Assembly: GCA_016712045.1 (NCBI GenBank)
Contig: JADJRV010000008.1
Location: 1-64,000, forward strand
DNA from: Chloracidobacterium sp.
GTDB taxonomy: Bacteria; Acidobacteriota; Blastocatellia; Pyrinomonadales; Pyrinomonadaceae
DNA length: 64,000 nucleotides
Direction of reading: 5' to 3'
The notes under the pieces are model-generated. The model saw only the letters and a program-made list of their open reading frames with translations. It was not told the origin of the DNA and searched no databases. Both the position numbers and the translations under genes were made by a program. Shown in pieces: positions 39,323-48,896 of this stretch (position 1 is its first letter; every line of letters starts with the position of its first letter).

Positions 39323-39407
39323 GCCGTTTCCAACGGCTCAGGGTTTTGGTGGGGGCGTTCCCACATCTTGCGATGTGGGCTACAATTATGGCGTCGGCTC
39401 CGCCGAC
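39323..39407. repeat. Right palindrome set of the RAYT element
   Basis: Palindromes GCCGTTTCCAACGGC (39323-39337), CCCACATCTTGCGATGTGGG (39360-39379) and GTCGGCTCCGCCGAC (39393-39407). The middle one is the reverse complement of the left copy, so the unit has inverted symmetry around the transposase gene. Confidence 0.85.
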
Positions 39408-39410
39408 TAA

Positions 39411-39733
39411 GGAATCGTTTTCCTGTCGCCTATTGCGTCGTACGATTTTTAGCCGCATATCCTGCAAATTTAACGTCCCAAATGATTTATTAATAAGCGA
39501 TCCGGGAGTCGGAGCAGGCGTTCTAAGTTGTACCCCTTAATATGGAAGGAATTATGCCGATGTTGGCTTTTAGTGTCAAGCGGGAATTAACCTATGCTAA
39601 CATCCCAAAAATGAAGACATATCGCACAAGCGGGTGCCCCCCTCCGTCGTAAGGAGGGGAGCTTTTTAAGGCGCCCCGCCCTCTTTAAAGACCCATAAAT
39701 GCCAAAGTTGAGCTGTGCCAAGTGTGTGCATTC
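39411..39733. other. Intergenic stretch without a supported gene
   Basis: No coding frame of convincing composition is seen on either strand. It contains one hairpin, CCCCTCC / GGAGGGG (39639-39659), followed by AGCTTTTT. This is either another REP-like palindrome or a plus-strand terminator. Confidence 0.6.
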
Positions 39734-40432
39734 CTAGCCGTCAAGCATAGGAGGACTGAAGTCAATTATGTCTATCCGATATGGGTTGCTATATCGAACA
39801 AGTCCGCTTCGAACTTTTTCACCGAAAGGCACGAAAACATATACGAGTCGTGCCTCACGTTCTGGTTGTTCGGAAACCTCGAAGATCGATGCCTTCGCGG
39901 CAATCAAACATGCTGCCCGAAGTAAAGGGTGACCATTTGCTCCTTCTGCGGATATAACTTTTCCCTCACGATCTATCTTTAGCTGAACAGCAACTTCGCC
40001 TCCTGCTCTAACCGCCTTAGCAGCGGCGGGATACTTGGGCTTAGGGAGGTCAATGGGTTTAGGAAAAGCCTGCCCCGTATTAGTAGAGCAACAACCTCGA
40101 CTCGGGTCGATTACGAATTCCAAGTTATCGGGGTTTAAGCCATTTTCACTTATTTTTATGAAAACCCGGAAATCGTACATTGCCGGTGGATCGATGACCA
40201 AGATGTGGTCGCCCGGCGGCAACACTATCCTAAAGTCTCCGTTGATGTCGGTGGTTGAATAAACTCTCGGTTCGGTCGCTTCAGTCCTTATCCTAAGTCC
40301 TGAGATGACAGCTCCGGTCGGGTCCTTAATTGTCCCGTGCAGGGTATGCAAACCCCCGGTCTCACGTACTTGCCCTAACCAAGCAGATATCCCCAAAACA
40401 AGAACCGAGAACATCGCAAATATGATCTTCAT
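39734..40432 (-). CDS. TonB-C-terminal-domain protein with carboxypeptidase-regulatory-like domain
   Basis: 232 aa. A signal sequence (MKIIFAMFSVLVLGISAWLG) is followed by a carboxypeptidase-regulatory-like domain (about 27-110: LHGTIKDPTGAVISGLRI, TTDINGDFRIVLPPGDHILV). A TonB C-terminal domain (about 135-215: PKYPAAAKAVRAGGEVAVQL, IDREGKVISAEGANGHPLLR) follows. It lacks the long Pro-rich spacer of true TonB. No ExbB/ExbD or receptor gene is near, so an energy-coupling role is uncertain. It could be a stand-alone envelope protein. Confidence 0.78.
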   Translation of the reverse strand: MKIIFAMFSVLVLGISAWLGQVRETGGLHTLHGTIKDPTGAVISGLRIRTEATEPRVYSTTDINGDFRIVLPPGDHILVIDPPAMYDFRVFIKISENGLNPDNLEFVIDPSRGCCSTNTGQAFPKPIDLPKPKYPAAAKAVRAGGEVAVQLKIDREGKVISAEGANGHPLLRAACLIAAKASIFEVSEQPEREARLVYVFVPFGEKVRSGLVRYSNPYRIDIIDFSPPMLDG

Positions 40433-40539
40433 GTTCCAAAAGATGAGCCAACTCCTGCGAAGGTTGTTTCGCAGAACATTCGACCAATGTTCTCACGCAA
40501 TAACCCAGTCTCTATAGCTCCCGATTCTGACATTTTCCT

Positions 40540-40571
40540 CACTATTTACTGTTCACTATTCACTATCCACA
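40540..40571. repeat. Degenerate heptamer repeat (CACTATT type)
   Basis: Units CACTATT, TACTGTT, CACTATT and CACTATC in tandem, 56 nt upstream of the uppP start. The same unit occurs as a near-perfect array at 63443-63477. Confidence 0.85.
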
Positions 40572-40626
40572 ATTCCATTGTGTTAAATTCTATTTTTACT
40601 CCTTGTCCGCGTCTCACCTTAACCTT

Positions 40627-41520
40627 ATGGATCTATTACAAGCCATCATCATCGGGATCGTACAGGGGTTGACGGAGTTTATTCCGATCTCGTCGTCGGC
40701 GCATATGGTGTTTGCGGCGAGGCTGACGGGCATTTACGGCGGCGATCCGCATAAGACGACGGCGGTGATGGCGGTGATGCAGCTGGGGACGCTGGCGGCG
40801 GTGATCATTTATTTTTTTGGCGATATCTGGGGCATCACGACGGCGTTTGTGCGGGACCATTGGAACTTTGTTTTTAACCGCCGCAAGATGCGGTTTTCGG
40901 GCACGGACGGCAACCGGCCGATTTTCCTGAGCGAAGAATCGTGGCTTGGGTGGCTGATAATCATCGGCTCGATCCCGATCGGCGTCGCGGGGCTGCTGTT
41001 AAAGAAACATATCGAGGGGCCGGCGACCAAGAACCTGTGGTTCATCGCGATAATGATGATCGCCATCGCTCTGCTGCTGCTGGTCGCCGAACGCGTAGGT
41101 TCGCAACGCAAAGAAATGCGGCATCTGGGGCTGACGGACGCTATTGTGCAAGGTTTTTGCCAGGCACTGGCACTAATGCCCGGAGCCAGCCGTTCGGGAA
41201 GCACGATAATGGGCGGCTTGTTCGCCGGCGAAAAACGCGAAACCGCGGCTAGGTTTTCTTTTTTGCTCTCAATACCTGCCATCGGAGCGAGCGGATTGTT
41301 AGAACTGCGTGAAGTGTTCCATATATTACCGGCAGAGAGCCTTGTCCCGCTAATCGGCGGCACTTTGGCGGCGGGCGTCGTTGGGTATCTGTCGATATGG
41401 TTCCTGCTCGCGTTCCTGCGGCGTAATTCGACACTCGTCTTTATCATCTACCGCCTAGTCGTCGGCGCCGCGATCCTCGGGCTGCTGTGGTTCGGGATGA
41501 TCGACCCTGTGGTGAATTAA
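40627..41520 (+). CDS. uppP: Undecaprenyl-diphosphatase UppP/BacA
   Basis: 297 aa from the ATG at 40627; an upstream TTG at 40603 would add eight atypical residues. Signature segments are GLTEFIPISSSAHMV (residues 14-28) and LMPGASRSGSTIMGG, with eight or so transmembrane helices. It hydrolyses undecaprenyl diphosphate on the outer face of the inner membrane to recycle the lipid carrier for peptidoglycan and O-antigen. The GIYGGDPHKTTAVMAVMQLG segment is normal for the family. A repeat-rich gap separates it from recJ. Confidence 0.95.
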   Translation: MDLLQAIIIGIVQGLTEFIPISSSAHMVFAARLTGIYGGDPHKTTAVMAVMQLGTLAAVIIYFFGDIWGITTAFVRDHWNFVFNRRKMRFSGTDGNRPIFLSEESWLGWLIIIGSIPIGVAGLLLKKHIEGPATKNLWFIAIMMIAIALLLLVAERVGSQRKEMRHLGLTDAIVQGFCQALALMPGASRSGSTIMGGLFAGEKRETAARFSFLLSIPAIGASGLLELREVFHILPAESLVPLIGGTLAAGVVGYLSIWFLLAFLRRNSTLVFIIYRLVVGAAILGLLWFGMIDPVVN

Positions 41521-41527
41521 GATATTC

Positions 41528-41628
41528 TCCACAGATGGACACAGATAAACACAGATAAAGAGAGATGTTTATTAGGAATGCTTGAATTTCCATTTTCCTA
41601 TCTGTGTCCATCTGTGTTTATCTGTGGA
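41528..41628. repeat. Tandem 10-bp units arranged as a 30-bp inverted repeat (CACAGATRRA)
   Basis: The left arm (41528-41557) consists of CACAGATGGA, CACAGATAAA, CACAGATA. The right arm (41599-41628) is its near reverse complement, with the GGA and AAA units swapped. It fills the uppP-recJ gap and ends 14 nt before the recJ ATG. Confidence 0.92.
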
Positions 41629-41642
41629 TAAATTACCCTCTT

Positions 41643-43343
41643 ATGCAGAAACGCTGGACGATACGCAAACATGACGCTGCTGCGATAAATCTGCTCGCAG
41701 CCGAGCTTGGCGTCAAACCGCTTATTGCTGCGTTGCTTATCTCTCGCGGACACGACACGCCCGAAAAGGCCCGCACATTCCTTAACCCGTCTCCCGCACA
41801 CCTCCACGAACCATTCCTAATGCACGGAATGCGTGAGGCCGTTGACCGCATAAAGCTGGCCGTCGAGAACAAAGAAAAGATCCTGATCTGGGGCGACCTC
41901 GACGTGGACGGCACGACGGGGACGGTTTTGCTGCGAAAGACATTCTCCTTGCTGGGCTTGGAGACGAGCTATCACATCACGAACCGCTTTACCGAAAATC
42001 GCGGTATCAACTTCGCTCCGCTCGAAGCCGCGAGAGCCGAAGGCTTTACCTTATTGGTTAGCGTCGATACCGGAACATCGAATTTCGAAGAGGTCCGCCT
42101 CGCAAAAGAGATCGGCATGGACACGATCATCTGCGACCATCACGAGATCAAGGACGATACGATCTTGCCGCCGGCCGTCGCGTTGGTAAACCCTTTTCAC
42201 CCCGACAGCGAATATCCGGACGACAATCTCGCGGGCGTCGGCGTGGCATTTAAACTTGCCCACGCTCTCCTGCGTGAATTCGGCCTCGAATCCGAGATCC
42301 CCAGCCTGCTCAAGATCGCGGCCATCGGCACGGTCGCCGACGTTGTTAATCTAACCGGCGAAAACCGTGCCATCGTCGCTCTCGGGCTGATAGACCTTGT
42401 CAAAACCGACAACTGGGGCCTCAAAGCCCTGATGGAGGTCGCCGATTGCCGCTCGGACATGACGAGTATGCACATCGGCTTTCGCATCGGCCCGCGTATC
42501 AACGCCGCCGGACGAATGGAGGTCGGGACGCACGTTGTGGAGCTTCTAGAAGCGAGCGATTTTGGCGAAGCGAGAAAGATCGCGGCTCTGCTCGATAGCC
42601 GCAACCGCGAACGACAAAAGGTCCAACAAGAGGTGACCGATCTGGCCATTCTCGAAGCGGTCAACTTCCCGGACGCATGTTTCATGGTCGTCGCCGGCGA
42701 AGGCTGGCACAAAGGCGTCGTCGGTCTCGCCGCTTCGCGTGTGGCTGAGAAATTCTACCGTTCGACGATCGTTTTCTCCCTCGAAGACTGTATTGCCACC
42801 GGCAGTGCCCGCAGCATCAAGGGTTTTGATCTATTCGAAGCCCTCGGCTCCGTCGCCGACCTGCTCGAATCATTCGGCGGCCACGTCATGGCTGCGGGCA
42901 TGAAAACTAAGCACGAAAATATTGAGGCATTGCGGGCCCGGCTTCACGAATACGCCGACGCAAAGATCCCGCACGACGAACGCACGCCGGAATTACTCAT
43001 CGACGCGGTAGTCACGACCGAAACCCTCAGCATCGGGCTTGTCAATGAACTTGCGGCGTTTGAGCCTTTTGGTGCCGGAAACCCTAAACCGGTCTTTCTC
43101 ACCCGCGATCTTGTTCTTCGCGACGAGCCTTTCGTCATGAAAGAGAAGCATCTCAAGCTAAAGCTCTACGACGCCGCAGGGAAAGTGTTTGAGGCCGTGT
43201 GGTGGGACGGCGTGGCGAAATCAAAGGGGCAAACGCTCGCGCCCAATTCCCGCATCGAACTAGCTTACGTTGCCGAGGCAAATACGTGGCAGGGAAATAC
43301 CCGGCTGCAACTTGTCGTCGAGGACCTCAGAGCAGATAATTAA
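41643..43343 (+). CDS. recJ: Single-stranded-DNA-specific exonuclease RecJ
   Basis: 566 aa from the ATG at 41643; a longer frame from 41604 would read through the inverted repeat. DHH-family motifs are present: GDLDVDGTTGT (usually DYDxDG), VSVDTGT, CDHHEIK, GVGVAFKLAHAL, GPRINAAGRMEVG. The DHHA1 domain has GEGWHKGVVGLAASR and a SIKGFDLFEAL/FGGHVMAAG segment. A C-terminal OB-like domain starts near FGAGNPKPVF. 5'-3' exonuclease in recombination and mismatch repair. Leu replaces Tyr in motif I; no other catalytic residue is missing. Confidence 0.95.
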   Translation: MQKRWTIRKHDAAAINLLAAELGVKPLIAALLISRGHDTPEKARTFLNPSPAHLHEPFLMHGMREAVDRIKLAVENKEKILIWGDLDVDGTTGTVLLRKTFSLLGLETSYHITNRFTENRGINFAPLEAARAEGFTLLVSVDTGTSNFEEVRLAKEIGMDTIICDHHEIKDDTILPPAVALVNPFHPDSEYPDDNLAGVGVAFKLAHALLREFGLESEIPSLLKIAAIGTVADVVNLTGENRAIVALGLIDLVKTDNWGLKALMEVADCRSDMTSMHIGFRIGPRINAAGRMEVGTHVVELLEASDFGEARKIAALLDSRNRERQKVQQEVTDLAILEAVNFPDACFMVVAGEGWHKGVVGLAASRVAEKFYRSTIVFSLEDCIATGSARSIKGFDLFEALGSVADLLESFGGHVMAAGMKTKHENIEALRARLHEYADAKIPHDERTPELLIDAVVTTETLSIGLVNELAAFEPFGAGNPKPVFLTRDLVLRDEPFVMKEKHLKLKLYDAAGKVFEAVWWDGVAKSKGQTLAPNSRIELAYVAEANTWQGNTRLQLVVEDLRADN

Positions 43344-43346
43344 ACA

Positions 43347-43374
43347 GTTGTCGGTGGTCGGTTGTCAGTGAGTG
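43347..43374. repeat. Heptamer repeat (GTTGTCG type) before lptC/A
   Basis: Units GTTGTCG, GTGGTCG, GTTGTCA and GTGAGTG directly follow the recJ stop. They cover the first possible start codon of the next gene. Confidence 0.8.
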
Positions 43375-43391
43375 GCAGGAAGAAGCGAGCT

Positions 43392-46059
43392 TTGACTGAA
43401 ACAATTATTAAACAGCGCGAATATAATCTGCGGGCAAAATTGCCGCAGATCTTTCGCTATGCGGCACTCGGGTTGCTGGGCATCACGATCATCGCTGTCG
43501 TCGTCGGTTTTTACCGTTCCCGCAATACCACTCCATTCAAACTAAAGAGCGAGCACACGCAACTTTCGACCGATGTCGTCGCCGAGGTAACAGGCTATGA
43601 AAGGCTCGAGACCGACAACGGTTTGTCAAAATATTATGTAAAGGCCGATTACGCAAAGACTTTCTCCGACAATCATCAGGAGCTTGAGAACGCATATTTT
43701 GAGATATTTGACGATGCCGGAAACCCGGCCGACAAGCTCTCGGCTCAAAAGGTGCTGTATGTGCCGGAAGAGAATAAAAACTTTACGGCGTACATGAACG
43801 GCAACGTCAATATCGAAAGCCGCGACGGCCTAAAAGTAAAGACGAACAACATTACCTACAGCAAATCCAATGAAACCGCGGACGCCGACGAGCTGGTCGA
43901 GTTTGAACGGGAAAACATTCGCGGGAAATCAGTCGGAGCAACCGTCAAGATGGGCGAGAAACGACTCGATCTGTTAAAAGATGTCGAGATCGAGGCGTTC
44001 GAATCACCCGAGCTGATCAAATCCGGCATCCGCTACGCCAAGATCAACGCCGCATCCGCGACTTACGACCAGATCGCGAACAAGATCGATCTCAATAACA
44101 ACGTCGCAATCGCCATCGATTCCAAATCTAAATCGACCGGGAAATGCAGTTAAGACCGATGTCACAGCCGGACGGGCTACGCTGTTTCTGTCCAGCGATA
44201 AACCTGAGCAAGCTAAGACTGCTGACGTCATGTCGGGAGCACAGTTAAAACAGTTCGAGATGTTCAACAATGTACATATCAACTCAGTCGAAACGGGAAT
44301 GTCGCCGACGACTATCGACGCGGGATACGCTTTGTTTGATAAGGCCTTGGACCGATATGAGCTGAAAGAAAACGTGCATATCATTACGACTTCGGGCGGT
44401 AAGGCGACGGACATCCGCTCGGCTAATGCAATCTACGACCAAGCGGCTCTCAAGATCGCCCTGACTGGCGGGGCAGAGATCACGCAGGACACCAACTATC
44501 TAAAAGGCGACGCGGTAAACGCAGATCTTTTCGCCGACAAAAAGCTTAAATATGCAGTCGTCAACGGCAACGGGCTTGTTCGTCAGACGACCACGACACG
44601 CACCACATCCGTTTCTGCACCTGAACTAAACGTCACCTTTAACGAGCAGCGTCAGCTTGCGGCCGCAAACACCATCGGGCAAAGCACGGCACAGATCATC
44701 CCGACCGAAGCAGGCGAATATTCACTCGTCACAATGAACGCCCCGCGTGCGATACATCTTTTGTTCAAGGGCGAAGGACTACTCGAAAAAATGCAGACCG
44801 AGGGACGCACGACTATTCAACTTGATGTGCCAAACCGAGACGCCGACGCGGCAAATAAACGCGTCACTGCCGATACGGTAAAGACTATCTTCAACGCAAG
44901 CGGTAAGGATATCCAGCGAGCCGAAGCCGTCGGGAATGCTGAGTTATTTGTCGAACCGCTACGTGCCGCACCGGAAAACTACAAAACCACGATCAACGCT
45001 CCGCGATTTGATTGTGAATTTTTCCCGACAGGGAATAATGCTAAGACCTGTGTTGGCGGCAAAAAGACCAAAACAGTTCGCGTCCCGACAGTCGCAAAAG
45101 CAGACCGTGGAACGCAGACGCTGTTGGCGGATCAATTGACGGCAAATTTTAGTGCTCAATCCAAGGATGTTGAACAATTCGAAGCATCCGGCAATACAAA
45201 ATTTACCGAGCTCGACCGCAATGCCATCGCCGGACAGATGAGTTTCTCTAAATCTGATGAGACCTTACGAATGCGTGGCGGGGAACCTACAGCATGGGAT
45301 TCAAGGGCAAGGGCAAAGGCCCGCGAGATTGATTGGGATACTAAGAATCGCAAGACCTATCTTCGTGGCGGCGTCAGTACGACATATTATAGCCGCAAGG
45401 CGATCGGCGATTCGGCCCCCTTTGCCGCATCTGACAAGCCGGTATTCATGACCTCGGACAATGCAGAATTTGATCATGGCTCTGAGGTTGCAGTTTATAC
45501 GGGTAACGCTCGCGGCTGGCAGGAAAACAACTATGTCCGTGGTGACCGCGTGACGATCCAGCAATCAGAGGGGAAATTCACCGCCGAAGGCAATGTGCAA
45601 AGTGCTGTCTATAATGTAAAGCAAAAACTCAAGGGCAAGGAAAGCACCGTGCCGGTATTTGCGACGTCAAAGACGATGACCTACATGCGCGACACGCGGA
45701 TCATTCAATACCGCGACAATGTCGATATTCGCCAAGGAACTGATCGACTAACGTCGGGTTTCGCCGAGGTCTATCTGAACGAGAACAACGAGCTTTCCAA
45801 GACCATCGCCGAAAACTCGGTTGTAATTACTCAGCCCGGACGCCGTGCGACGGGAAATTGGGTACAATATACGGCAGCAGACGAGAAAGCGATCATACGC
45901 GGTAATCCAGCATCGATAACAGATTCTGTAAACGGTTCATCGCAGGCGGCCGAATTTTCGATGATGATGCGCGAAAACCGCTTCGTCACCGAAGGCAAGA
46001 CAAAGCAGAGCGGCTCGGGCCGCGTACGTTCGACATACAAGGTTAATCCTGATAAATAG
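43392..46059 (+). CDS. LptC/LptA(OstA)-like LPS-transport protein, probably fused (one frameshift)
   Basis: The restored length is about 888 aa. The TTG at 43392 has AGGAAG six bases upstream; TTG 43362 lies in a heptamer array. One N-terminal helix (FRYAALGLLGITIIAVVVGFY) precedes an LptC-like domain (LKSEHTQLSTDVVAEVTGYE, VKTNNITYS) and then several OstA-type repeats (DAGYALFDKALDRYELKENV, AYMNGNV, LTSGFAEVYLNENNELSKTI, RRATGNWVQYTA). An extra A near 44145 breaks the frame at STGNAVKTDVT. lptB follows after 3 nt. It would form the inner-membrane-to-periplasm bridge for LPS. It is much longer than LptC (about 190 aa) or LptA (about 185 aa). Confidence 0.78.
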
Positions 46060-46062
46060 TTC

Positions 46063-46824
46063 ATGTCAGATCTCGATAAAACAAACGGACATCTTCCGGA
46101 TAGCGGTGTGCTCATCGGCACCGGTTTGCAAAAAACATACGGCCGCCGTCGTGTCGTCGATGATGTTGCGGTCAACGTCCACAAAGGCGAGGTCGTCGGT
46201 TTGCTTGGAGCAAACGGTGCTGGGAAAACAACGACATTTTATATGCTGGTTGGGTTGGAGCATACCGAGAGCGGCGGGATCAGGTTGAATGGCCGTGATG
46301 TAACGGGTTTGCCTGTCTATCTACGCGCACGGCTAGGGCTTGGCTACCTGCCTCAGGAACCATCGATCTTTCGCAAACTTACCGCCGAACAAAATATCCT
46401 CGCCGTGCTGGAGACGATGAAAATGTCGCGTGACGAGCGATTCTCTCGGCTTGATGAACTACTAAACGAATTTGGCATTGACCACGTGCGAAAGGTGCGG
46501 GGCGATGCTTTGTCGGGTGGTGAGCGGCGGCGTGTTGAGATCGCGAGATGTCTCGCGACCGAGCCTGAATTTATTTTGCTCGATGAGCCATTTGCCGGTA
46601 TCGATCCGCTCGCGATCGACGATATACGCGAGATCATCCTGTACCTCAAAAAGCAGGGCATTGGCATCCTCATTACTGACCACAATGTACGCGAAACGCT
46701 CGGCATCACGGACCGCGCCTACATTATGTCGGACGGTAAGATCCTGCGTTCGGGCAGCCCTAATGAGCTTGTTAACGACGCGGATGTTCGCCGTCTGTAT
46801 CTGGGCGAAAGATTTGAGTTATAA
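46063..46824 (+). CDS. lptB: LPS export ABC transporter ATPase LptB
   Basis: 253 aa with an N-terminal extension of about 17 residues. Walker A GANGAGKTTT, LGYLPQEPSIFRKL (characteristic LptB Q-loop region), signature LSGGERRRVEIARCLA, Walker B FILLDEPFAGIDP, H-loop ITDHNVRET. It powers LPS extraction by LptFG, which are not in this window. Its position between lptC/A and rpoN is the order seen in Proteobacteria and other phyla, which supports the identification. Confidence 0.96.
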   Translation: MSDLDKTNGHLPDSGVLIGTGLQKTYGRRRVVDDVAVNVHKGEVVGLLGANGAGKTTTFYMLVGLEHTESGGIRLNGRDVTGLPVYLRARLGLGYLPQEPSIFRKLTAEQNILAVLETMKMSRDERFSRLDELLNEFGIDHVRKVRGDALSGGERRRVEIARCLATEPEFILLDEPFAGIDPLAIDDIREIILYLKKQGIGILITDHNVRETLGITDRAYIMSDGKILRSGSPNELVNDADVRRLYLGERFEL

Positions 46825-46934
46825 CTCGCACAGAATTTTCCATTTTTCCATAATTAGTCTGTATAATTCTTTTTAGGAACGGTAATTGCTTGACTGGGCC
46901 GATCTCTCGCTAAACGGCAGCGTTTATATCGCGT

Positions 46935-48515
46935 ATGTCTTCCTTACGACTTAATCATCAGCTACAGCAGAAAATGATCCTCACGCCGCAATTGCGGCAG
47001 CGGATCGAGATGTTGCAGATGACGTCGATCGAGTTGGCTGAACTCGTCGAGCAGGAGATGATCACTAATCCCATTCTCGAAGAGGTACAGCCCGGCGACG
47101 AGATGCAGGAGATCGCCGATAACATCCTCGACCAAAATTCCGACGGACATGACGCCGAATTTGAGAACGGCAACGACCCGACATCCGATGTGATGATCGA
47201 AGCCGGTCAATCAATGGCCGAGTACGAGGCGTTTGACGCCGGTGCTCCGTCGGAAAATGGGTTTGACTCGACCGTCGCTGGCGACAACGAAGCCGGCGAG
47301 GAAGTGCATACTGAAAACTCCGATTCTTTTGACGAGATCGATTACGGCCGCGAGTTTCAAGATTATCTCGACCCCGGATATAAAACGCAGGAAATTGAAT
47401 ATAAGGACGACGCTCCGAGTTTTGAGCAGTTTTTAACGCATTCGCCGTCGCTTAGTGAGCACCTCGATTGGCAGCTTAATATGCTCGATCTCAGCGGCCG
47501 TCACGAAGAGGCAGCGACGCAGATCATAGGCAATCTAGATGAGGATGGACGCCTGACGACTTCGATCGACGAGATCGCCCGTGCTAGCCGTTGCTCCGAA
47601 GAGATCGCCGAAGAAGCTCGGCAATCTGTGATGCAGCTCGACCCAGTCGGCTGCGGCTCATTTGATGTAAAAGAATGTCTCGCCGCTCAGCTAAAAGCCA
47701 ACGGCGACAGCGAAGACGGCCTTGCCGCCCGACTTGTCCGAGATCATCTCGAAGACCTGCTGCCGCACCGCTTGCAGCACCTTGCCAAAGCGACCGGGGT
47801 TAACATCCACATTCTTGATGAGGAGATCGCCAAGATCCGCCAGCTCGACCCATATCCGGGACGCCGATACGCATCTGACGAAGCGGCTTATGTCGCTCCT
47901 GAGGTTTATATTGAAAAGCTTGACGAGGATTACGTCGTCTATTTTGTCGATGACGGCAGCCCGCGTTTGCGTATCAGTCCGACCTATCACAAACTGCTCG
48001 ATCAAACCGATACTACAAAAGAAACAAAAGATTTTATAAAGGACAAGGTGCGGTCGGCGGTCGATCTGCTCCGCAACATCGAACACCGCCGACAGACGAT
48101 ATATCGCGTCGTCGAGTGTATAGTTTCACGGCAGCGGGCGTTTCTCGATCATGGCGTTGAACACATCAAACCGATGATGCTCAAAGACGTTGCTGAGGAC
48201 ATCGGAATGCATCTATCGACCATCTCGCGGGTTGTCAACCGCAAATACGCCCATACGCCTCAGGGTGTGATAGAGCTTAGACGGTTTTTTAGCGAGGGAA
48301 TGATGAACGAGGACGGCGAAGAGGTCTCGACCCGCATCCTTAAATTAAAGATCAAAAAGATGATCGAAGAGGAAGATACAAAAAAACCGCTTACAGATGA
48401 CGAGATCGCAAAAATACTTGGTAAGGACGGAGTGAAATTATCGCGACGAACGGTCGCAAAATATCGCGACCAGCTCAACATTGCTGGCTCGCGTGAACGA
48501 AAGACGGTGATATAA
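46935..48515 (+). CDS. rpoN: RNA polymerase sigma-54 factor RpoN
   Basis: 526 aa. Region I (LNHQLQQKMILTPQLRQRIEML, Gln/Leu-rich) is followed by an acidic region II (about 45-165), core-binding region III, and HLSTISRVVNRKY of the helix-turn-helix. The RpoN box is SRRTVAKYRD (usually ARRTVAKYRE). It needs AAA+ activators to start transcription; none is in this window. 110 nt separate it from lptB and hpf follows after 21 nt. The synteny lptB-rpoN-hpf is widely conserved. Confidence 0.96.
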   Translation: MSSLRLNHQLQQKMILTPQLRQRIEMLQMTSIELAELVEQEMITNPILEEVQPGDEMQEIADNILDQNSDGHDAEFENGNDPTSDVMIEAGQSMAEYEAFDAGAPSENGFDSTVAGDNEAGEEVHTENSDSFDEIDYGREFQDYLDPGYKTQEIEYKDDAPSFEQFLTHSPSLSEHLDWQLNMLDLSGRHEEAATQIIGNLDEDGRLTTSIDEIARASRCSEEIAEEARQSVMQLDPVGCGSFDVKECLAAQLKANGDSEDGLAARLVRDHLEDLLPHRLQHLAKATGVNIHILDEEIAKIRQLDPYPGRRYASDEAAYVAPEVYIEKLDEDYVVYFVDDGSPRLRISPTYHKLLDQTDTTKETKDFIKDKVRSAVDLLRNIEHRRQTIYRVVECIVSRQRAFLDHGVEHIKPMMLKDVAEDIGMHLSTISRVVNRKYAHTPQGVIELRRFFSEGMMNEDGEEVSTRILKLKIKKMIEEEDTKKPLTDDEIAKILGKDGVKLSRRTVAKYRDQLNIAGSRERKTVI

Positions 48516-48536
48516 CAGAATTAATAAGGGGATAAC

Positions 48537-48890
48537 ATGAACATCGAATTTACAGGTAGACACATAGACGTAACACCGGCGATCAAATCGCATGTAGTGG
48601 ATCAGTTTGAAAAGATCGAACACCTTTTCGACGGAAAGCCCGTCAAAGCTCATGTGATCATCGAGGTCGAACGCGGCATGCACCGCTCTGAGATCGTGAT
48701 GAATTGGCGTAACGAGGTGATCACGGCCGAAACCAGCGTATCGGATATGTATCTGTCACTTTCGCAAACGATTGATAAGATCGAAAAGCGTGCCCGTAAA
48801 CTGAAAGGCAAAATCATCGACAAAGCCCATCGTGCAACCAGTGTCGCCGCAACGAGTTCGGCAATGGAGGACGCAGAAGAGCCGGCTTAA
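48537..48890 (+). CDS. hpf: Ribosome hibernation-promoting factor (short HPF/YhbH type)
   Basis: 117 aa, the short form without a dimerisation tail. NIEFTGRHIDVTPAIKSHV is the family N-terminus, then VIIEVERGMHRSEIVM, SDMYLSLSQTIDKIEKRARK and KGKIIDKAHR. It binds the decoding region of the 30S subunit in resting cells. AAGGGG lies upstream of its start codon. It sits between rpoN (21 nt) and rapZ (6 nt), as in the classical rpoN operon. Confidence 0.93.
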   Translation: MNIEFTGRHIDVTPAIKSHVVDQFEKIEHLFDGKPVKAHVIIEVERGMHRSEIVMNWRNEVITAETSVSDMYLSLSQTIDKIEKRARKLKGKIIDKAHRATSVAATSSAMEDAEEPA

Positions 48891-48896
48891 TAATAA

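Noticed and set aside
39411..39733. Continuation of the truncated gene 38465-38740 to the right of the RAYT
   Set aside because: Minus-strand translation meets stops in all frames and shows no similarity in style to the fragment.
43362..43391. TTG at 43362 as start of the lptC/A-like gene
   Set aside because: It lies inside a heptamer array without a ribosome-binding site; TTG 43392 has AGGAAG at proper distance.
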